Below are positions 42,838-54,456 of a stretch of DNA of 64,000 bases, piece by piece. This DNA is from Athripsodes cinereus. Lineage: Eukaryota > Arthropoda > Insecta > Trichoptera > Leptoceridae. The notes beneath the pieces are model-generated. The model ran no database searches. It was not told where the DNA came from and saw only the letters and a list, made by a program, of their open reading frames with translations. The position numbers and the translations under genes were made by a program. The stretch spans positions 32,780,237 through 32,844,236 of the forward strand of contig OX388309.1 of the NCBI GenBank assembly GCA_947579605.1, given 5' to 3'. Each line of letters opens with the position of its first letter. Within the stretch, counting starts at the first letter, position 1.

Positions 42838-43835
42838 CCGTTTAATGATCCTTGACCATCTCAAGGGCGCCGTGGCTTCTCCCGAACAGTAGTGTTTTCA
42901 ACTTGGTTCTAAATATGGTTGTGGACTGATTTACCCTCAGATCTGTGGGCAGTCTGTTCCAGACGGATGGCGCGACGGCTCTGAAGCTCCTTTCTGCAAA
43001 TTTGGAGGTGTTCGCCATATTGGGTTTCACGAGTTTGTTGACAGCAGAAGAGGCCGATCGCAGCGGTCGTCTCGGAGTTTCTTCAGCGGAACAGAGTTCG
43101 GTTAGACATGTGGGTGCCGTGCCGCATAAGGCCTTGTGGACAGTGAGACACAATTTAAACTCCACTCTCTCTGGGACCCTCAGCCAATGTAGATCTTTTA
43201 GTAGTGGAGTGATGTGGCAACGCTTGTTCTCTCTGTAGATAGTCCTGGTGGCAGCATTAAAAGCCATCTGGAGGCGATTGAGAAGAGTCTGGGGCAGTCC
43301 TATTATGATGTTGCAGTAATCCAGACGAGAGATGACAAAGGAGGCGATCAGACTTTTTACTGCATCTACAGATAGATTTTTGGATACGAGATGCAGTTGA
43401 CGAATGTGGAAAAAGGCTATGTGCTTACTGTCCTGGATACTTGGGCTTCCATGGAGAGTGCTTCGTCCAGTAAGACGCCGAGAACGGATATTGTGCGCGA
43501 TGGTGTTATGTTGGTGCCAGCGACAGAGATTTGTTTGGTGTCTATGAGATGTTGACGTCCTGGGGAGGCAACCCACATAAATTCGGTTTTGGTTGGATTC
43601 AGTTTTAGGCGTCTCTGGGCCATTATGGACGAGAGTTTTTCAACGCACCGGACAGTGGTAGCCACTAGATTGTCCTTTTGATCCGGGCTACAAAAACTAA
43701 CAAGGACACGATCCTCGGCGTTTGCGTAGTTTTGCATGCCACACTCTTCCAGGAGGCGGTCAATGCATCCTATGTACAATATGAACAGTATTGGACCAAG
43801 GACTGATCCTTGCGGTACTCCTTGAGTAAAGTAAA
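42838..43835 (-). pseudogene. CR1/L2-like LINE, RT C-terminal half and tail
   Basis: From 43835: GVPQGSVLGPILFI, a YANAED version of the catalytic YADD motif, LKLNPTKTEFMWVASPGRQ, VLGVLLDEALSMEAQ, then (other frame) SLIASFVISRLDYCNIII, LLKDLHWLRVPERVEFKL and SFRAVAPSVWNRLPTDLRVN. This is the complete motif order of the CR1/L2 RT end. Frame changes near 43430 and 43780 and the changed catalytic aspartate mean it is dead. It ends with a (TTA)n tail near 42785-42805. Confidence 0.85.
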
Positions 43836-43969
43836 TTATATTGAGTTACATTAAATATTTTGGATACAATATGTCACTCACAATACATACTAAAGTTAGC
43901 TGCGTACCATAAATGCATAGACAATATTTACACAGAATCTAGTCCAAAACTAATATATGAAAATTGTTT

Positions 43970-44149
43970 TATGGGTACTTACTCGACGATACATGTATAC
44001 AATGCACTAAGCACAATATATACATGTAAAACCCAGACCCAGGACAACTTGAAAAAGGTGATTCTTCAATTTGGCTTGGCCGGGAATTGAATCCGGGACC
44101 ACGTGACCTAAAGGCAAGAGTGTTACCTTCACGCCACACTGACCGTTAT
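43970..44149 (-). repeat. SINE family 2, copy 3
   Basis: The minus strand has GTGGCGTGAAGGTAACACTC (A box region) and CCGGATTCAATTCCCGG (B box region), then the family body with CCTGGGTCTGGGTTTTACAT. Confidence 0.65.
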
Positions 44150-44930
44150 ATATTAGTACTTATACACTAAGGGAAGGGTTCCCACCACTTACCCCTAGAT
44201 TCTTCATCAGTTTTCATGTCATCCAGTCAATCTTGAGCAAAAACTTTCAATTTCAATTTCAACAATCAACAAACAACAATCAAAACTTCAAAAAAATTCA
44301 ACAAGCAAGTGCACATGTTATATACTTACCAAGGGCTTTCTAATATTAGTAATTATACTATAAAGTTTATATCATGGGCTTTATAAAGATAATTCGATAG
44401 AGTTACTATGTTGTAAGTTATAGAATATGAACCAATATCAAGCTTTGTCTTATCTCTTTCCCAAAACCTTCCGAACCATATTCTTACTTTGTTAGAAAAC
44501 AATATTTCAATCCCATCCAACAGAGCGTTAAATAATAACGAAAGCTTCAACCCAAATCCCAAGAAAATAAAACTACGTGGGGAAAAAAAGTTATAATCCC
44601 AGTGCAAGGAACCGCCTGAAGAAATGGTGAGAGTGTTAAGGGAATAGATGATATGAGATTATTCCAAGTTTTACTTAACCTCCTATCCCACTAAACATAA
44701 TAAAACAATATAACTAGTATTATTCTGTCTGAAACACTTCATTAAAAACATTTTTTTATTTATTTGGCTTATTTTAGATCGGACTCTTCGAAGTGTTTGT
44801 ACCAATTAGTTTTTTGTAAAATCTCATTTTTTATAACTTCTACTACTACTACTTCCACTTCTATACAAAAACGGAATATTTAATTATGTTATAAACATGC
44901 AGATTCTCCTTTTCGTGCTAACAAAAAAAA
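44150..44930. other. No gene seen
   Basis: The minus ORF at 44353-44607 is AT-biased without motifs. CAATCAACAA-like repeats occur at 44262-44310. Confidence 0.5.
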
Positions 44931-44934
44931 AACA

Positions 44935-45080
44935 TTCAGGTTCGGTGGCATACCTCAACGCTGAACTGTAAATGTTAATTATCTTAAACGTAACATTTTA
45001 CGAACAGCTACCTTTAATAACATGCAGCTTATCTGCTGGCTACTCTACATGTTGTATTTGTCGTGATTGTATATATATAT
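44935..45080 (+). repeat. SINE-like repeat C, rearranged copy
   Basis: CATTCAGG, GGTGGCATACCTCAACGCTG, ATGCAGCTTATCTGCTGGCT and TTTGTCGTGATTGTATA recall the family, in partly changed order. Confidence 0.45.
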
Positions 45081-45880
45081 AAAACTGTCAATTACAATTA
45101 AAAAAAAATCAAAGTAGGTAATTTATTTTCAAAATGCTTCCTTTTGTACATAGAAAAACCATTGCAAGGGAGCAATTAAGAATTAAAACAGCTTTCAATC
45201 AATATAATGCTATTTAACCTTGCATTGAATACCTTCGCCCTCCCCAGAATTTATTGAAAAAAAATGTTGATTTTGTCATCCAGTCAGAACAATAGCCCAG
45301 TCATGTAATAGCCACGGTTTACATGTAATAATTGAGCGTTTTTATTTTTGTCAATCATATTTTACATTTACAAATTCATTATCAATATCAAAACATTTGA
45401 AAAATATACATACATCAAAAATTTACAATGTAAAAATATTTGCTAAACATATTGAATTAACGTTTTTCAGTCGAATGTTCAACGAATATTCAAATAATAT
45501 AATGTTGGTTGGTACTCTCAGTAACCGTAACATGGTAATTTTATGTTTTTTCTTATATCTCTTGTATGGCATGGTCTACCGGACACTAGGAATACAACAA
45601 AAAAGGGGATGAAATTATATCCTTACTCGTGTTCTGCTTTGCAGTAGGTGTATTATAATGCCTCTTTTTGGAGTGGGAAGAAAACAAATACCGATGTCAT
45701 GACTGAATTAAATTAAAGAATCTACCGGAAGAAGAAAAACAGGGAATTGTAGTCCTAGTTAAAAGCTAAATTCAAAATTGTTGCCTAAGGGTGTCTGGTA
45801 CAACTTTGAAATTTAATATTGTTATTCAGTTATAATTTGTATCTTGTCAGATACCTAGGTACATAATATATTGAAATAAT
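45081..45880. other. No gene seen
   Basis: The 71-codon ORF at 45397-45612 has no motif. Confidence 0.5.
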
Positions 45881-46821
45881 TATTTACTACTACTACTACT
45901 ATACCATGACGGCACATCCCACAAGTGGGATAGCCAGCAGACCAGCTGCATGTAAAACATGCAAGCTGTCTTCTCCGTGCCAATGTAAAATTAAGACGTT
46001 CAGGATGGGTGGCAAACCTCATCGCTGAATTTAAGATGTAAAATGTCTTATTTTTACGAACACCTGCCTTTTACAGGACACTCGAAAACTTATGGAGAAG
46101 AGTGGAAGACCAATAGGGAACATGCATGCGTGAGGAATATGAAAAAAAGTTATCAATTTATATTGATAAAGTTACGCTGATCACGAATATCCTAATAATA
46201 AATCATAAAATAAAACTTTTCATTCATTATTTTCAATTAATAATCCCTGTTTTCTGTCAAAATTTAAAACGCCCTGTTATTGAATCTTTACGTTGTGACA
46301 TCATCATGCGCTAGTGCTAGCTTCGACGCAGCTACTTTGTTATCATTTTTCGGTGTTTTCTGTGTTGATCGGAGATAGAGGCGCGCAAGTTACTTGTATA
46401 TTTTAAAGTTTTAAACGATTCAAATGTGCTCATGTGTTATATTTTTCATGATTTTTATAAATCCTCTCTGCTTTTTCATGTATATAAGTGCTAAAAAGCG
46501 TGAGTTCAAACCTAGCCTCTTACAGGAACGCTTTGTGTTCATATTTGAGTGATTTGTACCTGACTTATAAAATTATACGTACAAATATTGCTCAGTATCA
46601 AACTATTGTTATTTTCTGTTAAATAAATACTAAAAAGCACATATACCTATAAAGGTAATCCATTTGGTGCATGTTTATCATGATGTCTCTAAACAACTTT
46701 AGATTTGTAGTGTTTTTTAGGACAAGCGCCGTCTGTTTAAATGGAGGTAGAACTATGTTAGTTTGACAATGGCTCCGTTAATAGGCACATAATTTGGTTA
46801 AATTTTTAATATTCACTTACT

Positions 46822-47130
46822 TTACTATACTATACCCTCACGCCACGTCCCAGGTGGGGTAGGCAGAGAGAACGGAACGCCACATAGATCTATCCTTACA
46901 TACTTCTTTCGCTTCCTCTACATTCATCCAGTTTCTCATACATGCACGCCGATTTCTCCTACTAAACACGTGGCCTTACTTAAGAATTTGATCCACGTGA
47001 TCAAGCCACGTGGTTCTTGGACGTCCACACTTCCTCATACCCCCTCTTTCAGATAAATACATCCTCTTTGTCATCCTTTCATCGTACATACGCTCAACAT
47101 GTCCAGACCATCTTAACTGATGCCGGGCGA
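46822..47130 (-). pseudogene. LINE family A, 3' end copy nested in the transposon
   Basis: The minus strand carries CATGTTGAGCGTATGTACGA, then the TKRMYLSERGGMRK..GRPRTTWLDHVDQIL region with a premature stop, and the tail ACCCCACCTGGGACGTGGCG followed by (TATAG)n. Confidence 0.75.
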
Positions 47131-47173
47131 ATTATTTTTGTTAGATAAATAGCGATTCACACAACAAAATAAT

Positions 47174-47413
47174 TTAACTTAAAAATACATAATCATACAA
47201 AGTACTTACACAGAAGTAATCTTTGCAACAAAAAACAGTTAATTTTGTAGAAATTTTGCTATTTGAAAAGTCTTTTTTCATAGTTTTGTACCATTTACGA
47301 CGCACTTGCATTGGCTTAGGGATCGAAATAAACGCTTTTTCTGGAGTAGTTACAGACGTGTTTACACACCATGGAGCTGAACGATATTTGTGATGAGTCC
47401 TTGATGTATTCAT
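47174..47413 (-). CDS. THAP-like zinc-finger ORF
   Basis: 79 codons. APWCVNTSVTTPEKAFISIP, then QVRRKWYKTMKKDF and LTVFCCKDYF resemble a THAP DNA-binding domain: C-x-NTS-x-TP-x-K-F-x-x-P, RRKW, and a final CCKDYF in place of C-x-x-HF. The first CxxC is incomplete (one Cys seen) and His is Tyr, so zinc binding is doubtful. In DNA transposons this domain sits at the transposase N-terminus and recognises the ends. The ORF stops after 79 codons; a LINE A copy lies ~45 bp downstream. Confidence 0.6.
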   Translation of the reverse strand: MNTSRTHHKYRSAPWCVNTSVTTPEKAFISIPKPMQVRRKWYKTMKKDFSNSKISTKLTVFCCKDYFCVSTLYDYVFLS

Positions 47414-47934
47414 TATATTTTAAATAAATGTTATCGATACCAAATGATTGAAATTTAAACGCAAACACCGGCTTCCTCCACGCAACCCTACGAAATTCGA
47501 CTAGCTATCCGGGCGGCGGGCAGTTCTAGCGCATTGTGACGTCACACATACATTCCGTCGTGGGTGAACCGTTTTGCGCCGTGGGGCGAAAATTGCTTTT
47601 TCAAATGGTGATAAAAGCCTTAAAAATGCATATTGAAAATAAAATAACACCATAATTTTTCTAATTTTTAGTACTATTTTTTGAGCTTAAAATAAAAAAT
47701 TGTGAAAGTTCCCTATTCTTTACCGGGTGCTCCACAGTGCTCCAATTATTTCCATATGGAAATTGAAAATTTATTTAAATTACGTAAATCTAATGCAGAA
47801 ATGTATTAATCACGTTTTTTCTCGAATCGAAAGCAATAACAATAACTTATTTTCAGCAGTTAATCTACCGGTTCTTCTACTTCTGAGAAATTTTTGATAA
47901 TACTGATATTATTTTACATTATTCCATAATGTTC

Positions 47935-48095
47935 GTCGGTAGCCTGGAAGTAGAGTCTCGGCCTCTTGAACAAGGGGTCCGCGGTTCGATCCCAGGTGCC
48001 GGCAAACTCCCCTTTCACGACACAAGCTTTTAGCTTACTGTGGAAGGTGTATAAAGTTGTATTTGGGTATATAACAAAACCCATCTTTTTAAAAA
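47935..48095 (+). repeat. tRNA-derived SINE, family 3, full copy
   Basis: Head GGTAGCCTGGAAGTAGAGTC (A box) and GCGGTTCGATCCCAGGTGCC (B box), followed by AAACTCCCCTTTCACGACAC, GTGGAAGGTGTATAAAG and an A-rich end at 48090-48106. Tails of this family occur at 2596-2690 and 3125-3238. Confidence 0.75.
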
Positions 48096-48364
48096 AAAAA
48101 AAAAAATCATAAAACTATTTGTGTTCCAAAAACACTATTGGGTTTGGTAAAGTGGAGTTTATTAATTTATTTATTACTTACAACATTGCTTGTTTGATTT
48201 TTTTCTGATTTTCAATAAAAATAGTAAAAATATCAATCTCAGTAGGTAAACTTGAGTGAGACTTCACTCTTTTTGTGTAAAGTAAAAAATACAATATATA
48301 GTCAGGGTTTATTGGGAAAGAATGTTTTGTCAACTTTTTCTGCGTGTGTCTCTATGAAATGGAT

Positions 48365-48510
48365 AAATAAATATGCCGTGAAGCACCCGCCAAAGATGAG
48401 TCTGTCTTTTAATCCGTAAGTTTTCAAGTATCTTATAAAAGGTGGGTGCTCTAAACAAAACCAGTTTCAAATTCTCGAAATCAGCAATGAGGTGCCCGCC
48501 AATCTTGATT
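48365..48510 (+). repeat. SINE-like repeat C, 5' part
   Basis: CCGTGAAGCACCCGCCAAAG, AAGGTGGGTGCTCTAAACAA and CAGCAATGAGGTGCCCGCCA in family order. Confidence 0.6.
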
Positions 48511-48636
48511 GTATTATTTTTAATTCACTGTGTCGGTGTTTAGGTAGTAGAATTCCATAACGAAATTTAAAAAAAAACCAATGGTTTTCCTCTACTTACA
48601 ACATTGGCAATCAATCGTCTTAAAAGAACATTATAT

Positions 48637-48805
48637 GAGTTCGTCGGTAGCCTGGAGGTAGAGTCTCGGCCTCGTGAACAGGGGGTTCGTGGTTCGATCC
48701 CAGGTGCCGGCATTTGAATTTCGTTTTTTTGTTGACACCGAGAGGTTTTTTATATACCTACGGTTTGTCTGCTGGCTTCCTGAAATATGGGGTATGATAT
48801 TATAT
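48637..48805 (+). repeat. Chimeric SINE: family 3 head with repeat C tail
   Basis: 48640-48711 is the family 3 tRNA-like head (GTAGCCTGGAGGTAGAGTCT ... GTGGTTCGATCCCAGGTGCC). It is followed not by the family 3 tail but by TTGACACCGAGAGG, TTGTCTGCTGGCTTCC and GGGGTATGATATT, which follow the 3' half of repeat C. Confidence 0.6.
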
Positions 48806-49250
48806 TTATAGGAACATGTTCGTGATTTTCGTATTAAGAACAAGTTTTAATATACATAGTTTGTTATGTAGGTACATAATATTTGTTTATGGATGGGTAT
48901 CACTCGGTAGAGAAAACACAAATAGATTTAATGAGAGAAACAAAAAACTTTTTGGGATAACACCGAGTTATTGAAGTAGGAACATGTTGTATCTATCACT
49001 TTAGTATACACATTACATAAATGCTCATATAATATATGTACATATTTCTCTATGTGTTTTTTCTCTTGTATTTCTACAATACGAATAATATATTATTATT
49101 ATTATATTGGAACAAAAACGTAATTAAACTTGTGTTTTTCTTTTGCCAATATCAACATTACCTACTGTTGTTTTACAAGGGAAGAGTGTTCGTGGAAAAA
49201 AATGTTTATCTCTCTCGTTATTTCCAACTTTTACGAGAAAGAAAATATGT
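48806..49250. other. No gene seen
   Basis: AT-rich; only the downstream LINE B copy is recognisable. Confidence 0.5.
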
Positions 49251-49251
49251 A

Positions 49252-49436
49252 ATCATCATCGTCCTCAACGCTCCTCTCGGGAGCACAGGGCAGAAACCAG
49301 CCTCCTCCATTCAGAGCGTCTCTGTGCCAATTGCGACACCTCTTTCCACGACATTCCTTGCGCTCTGATATCGTTGTCATAGGAACGGTGTATTGTGAAA
49401 GAGGGACGCCCGGGCCGACGGGACCCCTGCGGACGG
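49252..49436 (-). pseudogene. LINE family B, 3' end copy
   Basis: RRPGRPSFTIHRSYDNDIRA, EVSQLAQRRSEWRRLVSAL and the tail TCCCGAGAGGAGCGTTGAGG with an ATG-type microsatellite at 49252. Confidence 0.8.
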
Positions 49437-49439
49437 AAA

Positions 49440-50004
49440 ATGTAATAGCAAAACAAATATAATATATTACATTGTTTTTATATATTTCAACATAATGAAT
49501 GTGGTCTGTAGCGTGCTGGTAAAATCATGGATTTTCAATATTCAGGTCTCATGCTCGACTTCTCCCGCAGTCCATTTTCAAGATAAAAGCATGTTACCCA
49601 CTATGAATGTGTTAAGGGTATATTTGAGTCATATTTTACATTTTTTAAACAATTGGGTGTTCGTTATATACGGTTAGTCTGATGAACGGTTAGTTAGTCT
49701 CATAATTTGGCATAATTGGGTATATTTGAGGTACCTTCAAACCCAAATTATTCTTGAATATTCAAAAAAATACGTTGGGGTTTGGCTAGGTATTTCGTAA
49801 ACGATTTTAATTCACCAATTTTGAAAACTTCAATATTTGTTATTGTAAAACAAATAACTTTCAACTTTAGGTTTTTGCCAAAATATGAATTGTACATATC
49901 TAAAAATAAATGCTAAAGCTCAACTTATCGTATGATTCTAACTAGTCAACCCACATAGATTATTATCATAATAATTTGTGTACATAGCAAACTTACTCAT
50001 TAAC
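49440..50004. other. No gene seen
   Basis: The 60-codon ORF at 49495-49677 is unsupported. Confidence 0.5.
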
Positions 50005-50012
50005 GTCTAAAT

Positions 50013-50507
50013 CAGTGATTCCCAAAGTGGTCCACGGGAGACTCGGCGGGGGTTTACGTTGGCGTTACCAAAAAATGGGGGCGCACGAGTCGTAAGCGGG
50101 AGTCCACGAATCCGTAGTTAGTATCGGATATTCGGTAAAAGAGTACCAGATACTTAATGATTCGAGAAATATTCTTTAAGAAAACCAAAGTGTTTAAGAA
50201 ATATCTCAAAATTTCTACACCATTTTGAAAATTCGGCGGGGGGGGGGTAGAAATTGAAGCACATAATATTTCTAAAGTATCCACAGGTATTGACATAAAC
50301 AATAGTTGGAACAAATACCCGTTACATTGTAGAAAAAGGTACTGTGAGAAAATATTCTGTAAGAAAACCGAGGAGTTTTTAAAATATATCAAACCCCTGT
50401 ACCATCTCGAAAATGTAGCAACGGGAGGGTAGAAATGCAGGGGGTCCACCGGACCAGCAAATTTTTAAAGTGGTCTATGAGAAAAAAAAAAGGTTTTGGA
50501 ACCTCTG
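50013..50507. mobile_element. hAT MITE with 8-bp target duplication
   Basis: 495 bp flanked by perfect GTCTAAAT (50005-50012, 50508-50515). Ends CAGTGATTCCCAAAGTGGTC and the complement of CAGAGGTTCCAAAACC, typical hAT termini. Inside, a ~80-bp segment with TATTCTTTAAGAAAACC is repeated ~180 bp later with TATTCTGTAAGAAAACC. The 131-codon minus ORF across it is a by-product, without transposase motifs. Confidence 0.9.
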
Positions 50508-50515
50508 GTCTAAAT

Positions 50516-50950
50516 AAAATTTCGTTTTTTCTTGTTAATCATGATTGTAAATTTATATTTTCTAAGAAGCTTATGATATAACTTTTTTTCCCTTTAAACA
50601 TTTTTTGTAGGATCCACAAAATTAACAAAACGAAAAAATTAATAACATGAAAGCTGAGATGAAACATCGGATTATGTTTAGTTAAGAGAAAAGTTTTGAT
50701 ATTTTTTTTATCAAATTTCTATGATTATTTTTCATTTAAATTGATTTATTACCCTAAGCTGACATAATGAATTATTATTTTTAATGTTCTTACGTTGTCT
50801 CAAGTCACATTAATTTTTCATAGTTACTATGTCTAGACCCTGTAAATTGGGTACGCCTTAATTTTGATCTCTGTAAGATTTACTAAAGTTTTAAATATTC
50901 ATATAAAGTGGACCATCTAAATACTGAATACATATTATGAAAATTTGTAA
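50516..50950. other. No gene seen
   Basis: AT-rich, no signal. Confidence 0.5.
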
Positions 50951-50954
50951 ATTT

Positions 50955-51065
50955 AACACACGTAACTACCATAGAAGGTTTAAAAAAGAAAACGTCATCA
51001 TATTTGGTAGTACCCCGGAAGAAACTTGAACTCACAACCCACCCTTTTCGCGAGGTGTTCAAGAA
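50955..51065 (-). repeat. SINE family 1, copy 3
   Basis: B box GGGTTGTGAGTTCAAGTTTC on the minus strand and the body with ACCATAGAAGGTTTAAAAAA on plus. The A-box half is lost. Confidence 0.55.
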
Positions 51066-51149
51066 TTATAATACTTCCTGAACAAAATGTTTTTAACCTT
51101 GCCTTGAACACCTCCACATTATCCAATATGCCATCTGTTTAATAACATA

Positions 51150-51338
51150 TTATAAGACAACAATTCACACAGATCGAGCTAGTCCCAAACTCAGATGAAT
51201 CTTGTATTATGTGTAGGTACTAACGCGACGATACAAACATATACAATGCACTAGACACATACATAGAACACCCAGACCCAGGACAGTTTGAAAAAGGTCA
51301 CTTTGCCCAGGCCGGGAATCGAGCCCGACACCTCGACT
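51150..51338 (-). repeat. SINE family 2, copy 4
   Basis: CACACAGATCGAGCTAGTCC, CAGACCCAGGACAGTTTGAA and a B box CGGGCTCGATTCCCGGCC (minus strand) match copies 1-3. Confidence 0.65.
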
Positions 51339-51339
51339 A

Positions 51340-51868
51340 AACATTGAGATACATAATATGTAGGTTCATAGAAGAATATCACTTCATAACGGGTATCTAT
51401 TTATTTATTTATTATTTAAATAAACAGCTAATGCCCTTTACAAACATAAAATAAAATAAAACAGAACAAAAAAATACACATTTCACATTTAATCAAAATA
51501 GGCTAATAAAAAACAAACTATGTAAAAAATAACTTAATAATAAAACAAGACAATACATATTGCCATTGATATTCACCATTTAGTAAATTTAAGAATCTCA
51601 AGCGCTTTCTAAAGTATAATTGTACATATTTCACAATAAATGCTTTTATCAGTATCAACATTCTATAATACAAGTGATTTGTAATAAAAGAAGACTTTTC
51701 TATATAGTGACTTCCCCACTCAATACATTTTCCCATAGTAACTTAAGTACTTTGGTTAAAGTAGGTATTAGGTGAAGAAATATTGAATCGAGTTGTAATA
51801 AATCATAGAAAAAATAACACATAATAATAGAGACGAAACGAATATCCGGTAACTATCCGGACTACTAA
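51340..51868. other. No gene seen
   Basis: (ATTT)n at 51400-51415. The minus ORF at 51518-51736 is low complexity. Confidence 0.5.
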
Positions 51869-51998
51869 GGGCCGATCTTATAAACATCCGTTAGTTACAT
51901 AACCGACGAAATATGCCGAAAAAAGCGACAATCGGTTACTTTTGCGTCTTATAAACGTCCGTTAGCCATATTTCGGTAAAAATCTGTAGGTTAGCAAT
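51869..51998. repeat. Repeat flanking the Gypsy insertion, left part
   Basis: Contains two related units (CTTATAAACATCCGTTAGTT at 51890 and CTTATAAACGTCCGTTAGCC at 51950). It is interrupted by the Gypsy element at CAAT and probably continues at 63709 with CGACTG, GGTTTTGACACTCAAACCGT. Likely a MITE, unclassified. Confidence 0.4.
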
Positions 51999-54456
51999 TG
52001 CTACGCATTAAAATATTCAACGCGTAATACGTTCATATCCACTGCTATACCAATAATTCGTAGTTGTCCTTTGTCGTCACTCAATAATAAATAATAATAT
52101 TATTATATTTTCTCTACACCTTGTCGGTAATCCTCGGGTATCCTCGTGCATACGAATGGTGCACTCATCACCACTAACACGTGATGTCCATGGAATGTTC
52201 TTTTTTTGTAACGTCTTTTCGAAGTCCGTTATGACAAAACAGTTTCTCCTTTACGATGGGCTAGTCCACACGTATAGGGTGGCCCAGTGCCCACTCTGTT
52301 CTCGCGGCGGACAGTCACCGTAGTAATTACGACCAGTTAATAGTATTGTTAGATAATTATAGGCAATCTTCATAACAGTGTAATGATCAATCTTGTTGTC
52401 CTCCTGCGTTCATAAAATAATTCTTGTTGTGTGCCGTGTAATAATGTACTTTAAAACAACCTGTGTCAATTGTTATGCGCGTGACCGGATTTACCGCCAA
52501 CATTAGTGTACTATAAAACCATTCTTATTAATAATCAATAGTAATCAATAAACCAAATAATATCGTGAACAGGCTTGAGTATCCTTTGTGTCATATAGAT
52601 TACGTTGTCGAAGTGATATTATGATAACATTTGGAGTTTTTTTGAGTGATGTAGCATTTGTGTGCTTTTGGGCGTGGTTGTTGCAGTTGCCGCCATTTTT
52701 CATATCCGTGTGAAATAAGATAATCCCTTGTTTCTGAACAACTTTTCATTGTTAGGATTCATAAAAGAATCACTTAAACAATTCTTTATACTTGCTCAGT
52801 GATATAAATTTAACTAAAACAAGAATGGGTTCCGAAGGAACGAATACATCTTCAACGCGAGAGTCTGTATATTGCGCATCAGTAGTTTATCAATGAACAC
52901 TCATTCTTATGAGAACGTGAAGATCCTCTCTTAACTTTTCTGGTTACGACCCTTGTTATGAGAGTGATTAAATGACCACCCGTATATGCTTGGACAGACT
53001 ATGGAAATAGTGACGCCTTATTCCTTTGGCACTGAGAATAGTGTTGAAACGTAAATTATTTCTCTTATCACTTGTGAAGTGGCGATCTCTTCGTCCTGAG
53101 GACAGGATCTGTCTGATTCTGACATCACCGCACTCCTGTACGTCCTAGAGTATAACCAGCGACCGCCATAGAATCATCAGGGTATGTTTCTTTCATGATC
53201 CTGCCATCTCCCGTCTATGAGTGCCAAAATACGTTAACAATAACATACTTGTCTTTGTGTTATTCTTATCCAGCTCGCCAGTCTATCTGTAAGTGACAAT
53301 ATTACTACTGTATATGATGTATATATATTGATAATTTATTCATAACTAAGTTCATATAATCGTTGAACTATCTATATATTAATTTCCTTTGTGTAATAAT
53401 ATAAGATCTTGAGTATGAATGAAGAATGAATGATTCCCATTTCATGTTATAGACCCCACGATAATCCAGGTATTGATTTATATTTGTAATACCAAGGTTG
53501 GTGTCTTTTAATAATTACCATTGTGTGTTTTACTGTCTCTATCCAAATATGGCAATACTTTCATAATTTTGCGTATTGTATGGAATAGTATTCCCTACAG
53601 ATTTACTTTGAAAGTAACTATATTGTTATGTAATGTATATGTTTACACAATAAATGTAAATCACTTACCATCCGATATCTTTCTATTGAAATTCATTTTG
53701 TATACCCATCAGTAGATTCAATACTCTTAATAATACTAAAGTACATATCTCCGCCTCCGTGTATATAATCTTCCAATAACCTAGTATATACTCGGAGTAG
53801 TTATGTAACAAAGGTTCGAATCCTTGGCCAACCATTGGGAGGAAGACCATATTATCTCACTATGAAGGCAACCAAGAGCTAAATGAAAGGCTCCATTGAT
53901 GGAAATAATATATCCACTTTCTTGGAAAGGTCTAATGTACCTTTTGATAATCTTAGTTTCACATGATATATATATATAATTTTGTTGTTTACATGGATGT
54001 ACCTATAAATTTACCTTGATACATAATATGAAGATTCTATTCAATAAGTTATAAATGGTATACTGAAGGAGTAAGGTGTTCCTGGTAACCTGACTGCTTG
54101 TGGACTTAAGGGTAAGCATGACACAGAGGCCTCTCTCGCCCAGAGCCAAGTAAAAAAAGGCCCTATACACTTGTAAGAAACCCCTAGACATAAACACGAG
54201 TATAGACCTTTTACTTTTTAATATCTCTAGACTACTTAACGAGCATATAGATCTATATTTATAACAGTATTACTCTACAGAATATGTATTTTGCTTCTTA
54301 TAGTTCAGTTTGAAACTTTGTTCATTGTTCTAATTTTGCTTTTGTAATAAATTGTGTGTTCGACCGTTGGACGAAGCATAATTTACTTGTTATGTGAGAG
54401 CGTGGTTAATGGAAACCACACACGTAGCAATTTGGATGCTCGTCTCTCACGTAGCA
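51999..54456 (+). repeat. Gypsy 5' LTR
   Basis: About 2458 bp with 7-bp inverted ends. An AATAAA at 54348 is followed by TTGTGTGTTCG, plausibly the polyadenylation signal and R/U5 region. The first ~1.1 kb and last ~430 bp are nearly identical to the 3' LTR; the middle differs in patches. Confidence 0.93.

Larger units (their letters stand above)
46115..47714 (-). mobile_element. THAP-domain DNA transposon, fullest copy
   Basis: 1600 bp ending AGGGAAC/GTTCCCT and flanked by AT (46113-46114, 47715-47716). On the minus strand a GC-richer leader precedes a THAP-like ORF. A LINE A copy (46822-47130) is nested inside. No transposase catalytic domain is visible. AT duplications and a THAP protein recall ISL2EU-type elements as I remember them; this assignment is tentative. 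Confidence 0.7.
45885..47755 (-). repeat. SINE-like repeat C split by the THAP transposon
   Basis: 3' part 45885-46114 (with the (CTA)n tail, CATCCCACAAGTGGGATAGC and TTTACAGGACACTCGAAAAC) and 5' part 47715-47755 (TTCTTTACCGGGTGCTCCAC). Together they match the continuous copy at 36545-36810 with only AT duplicated at the join. Confidence 0.8.

Noticed and set aside
50054..50449. 131-codon minus ORF
   Set aside because: Lies wholly within the hAT MITE and reflects its internal repeats.
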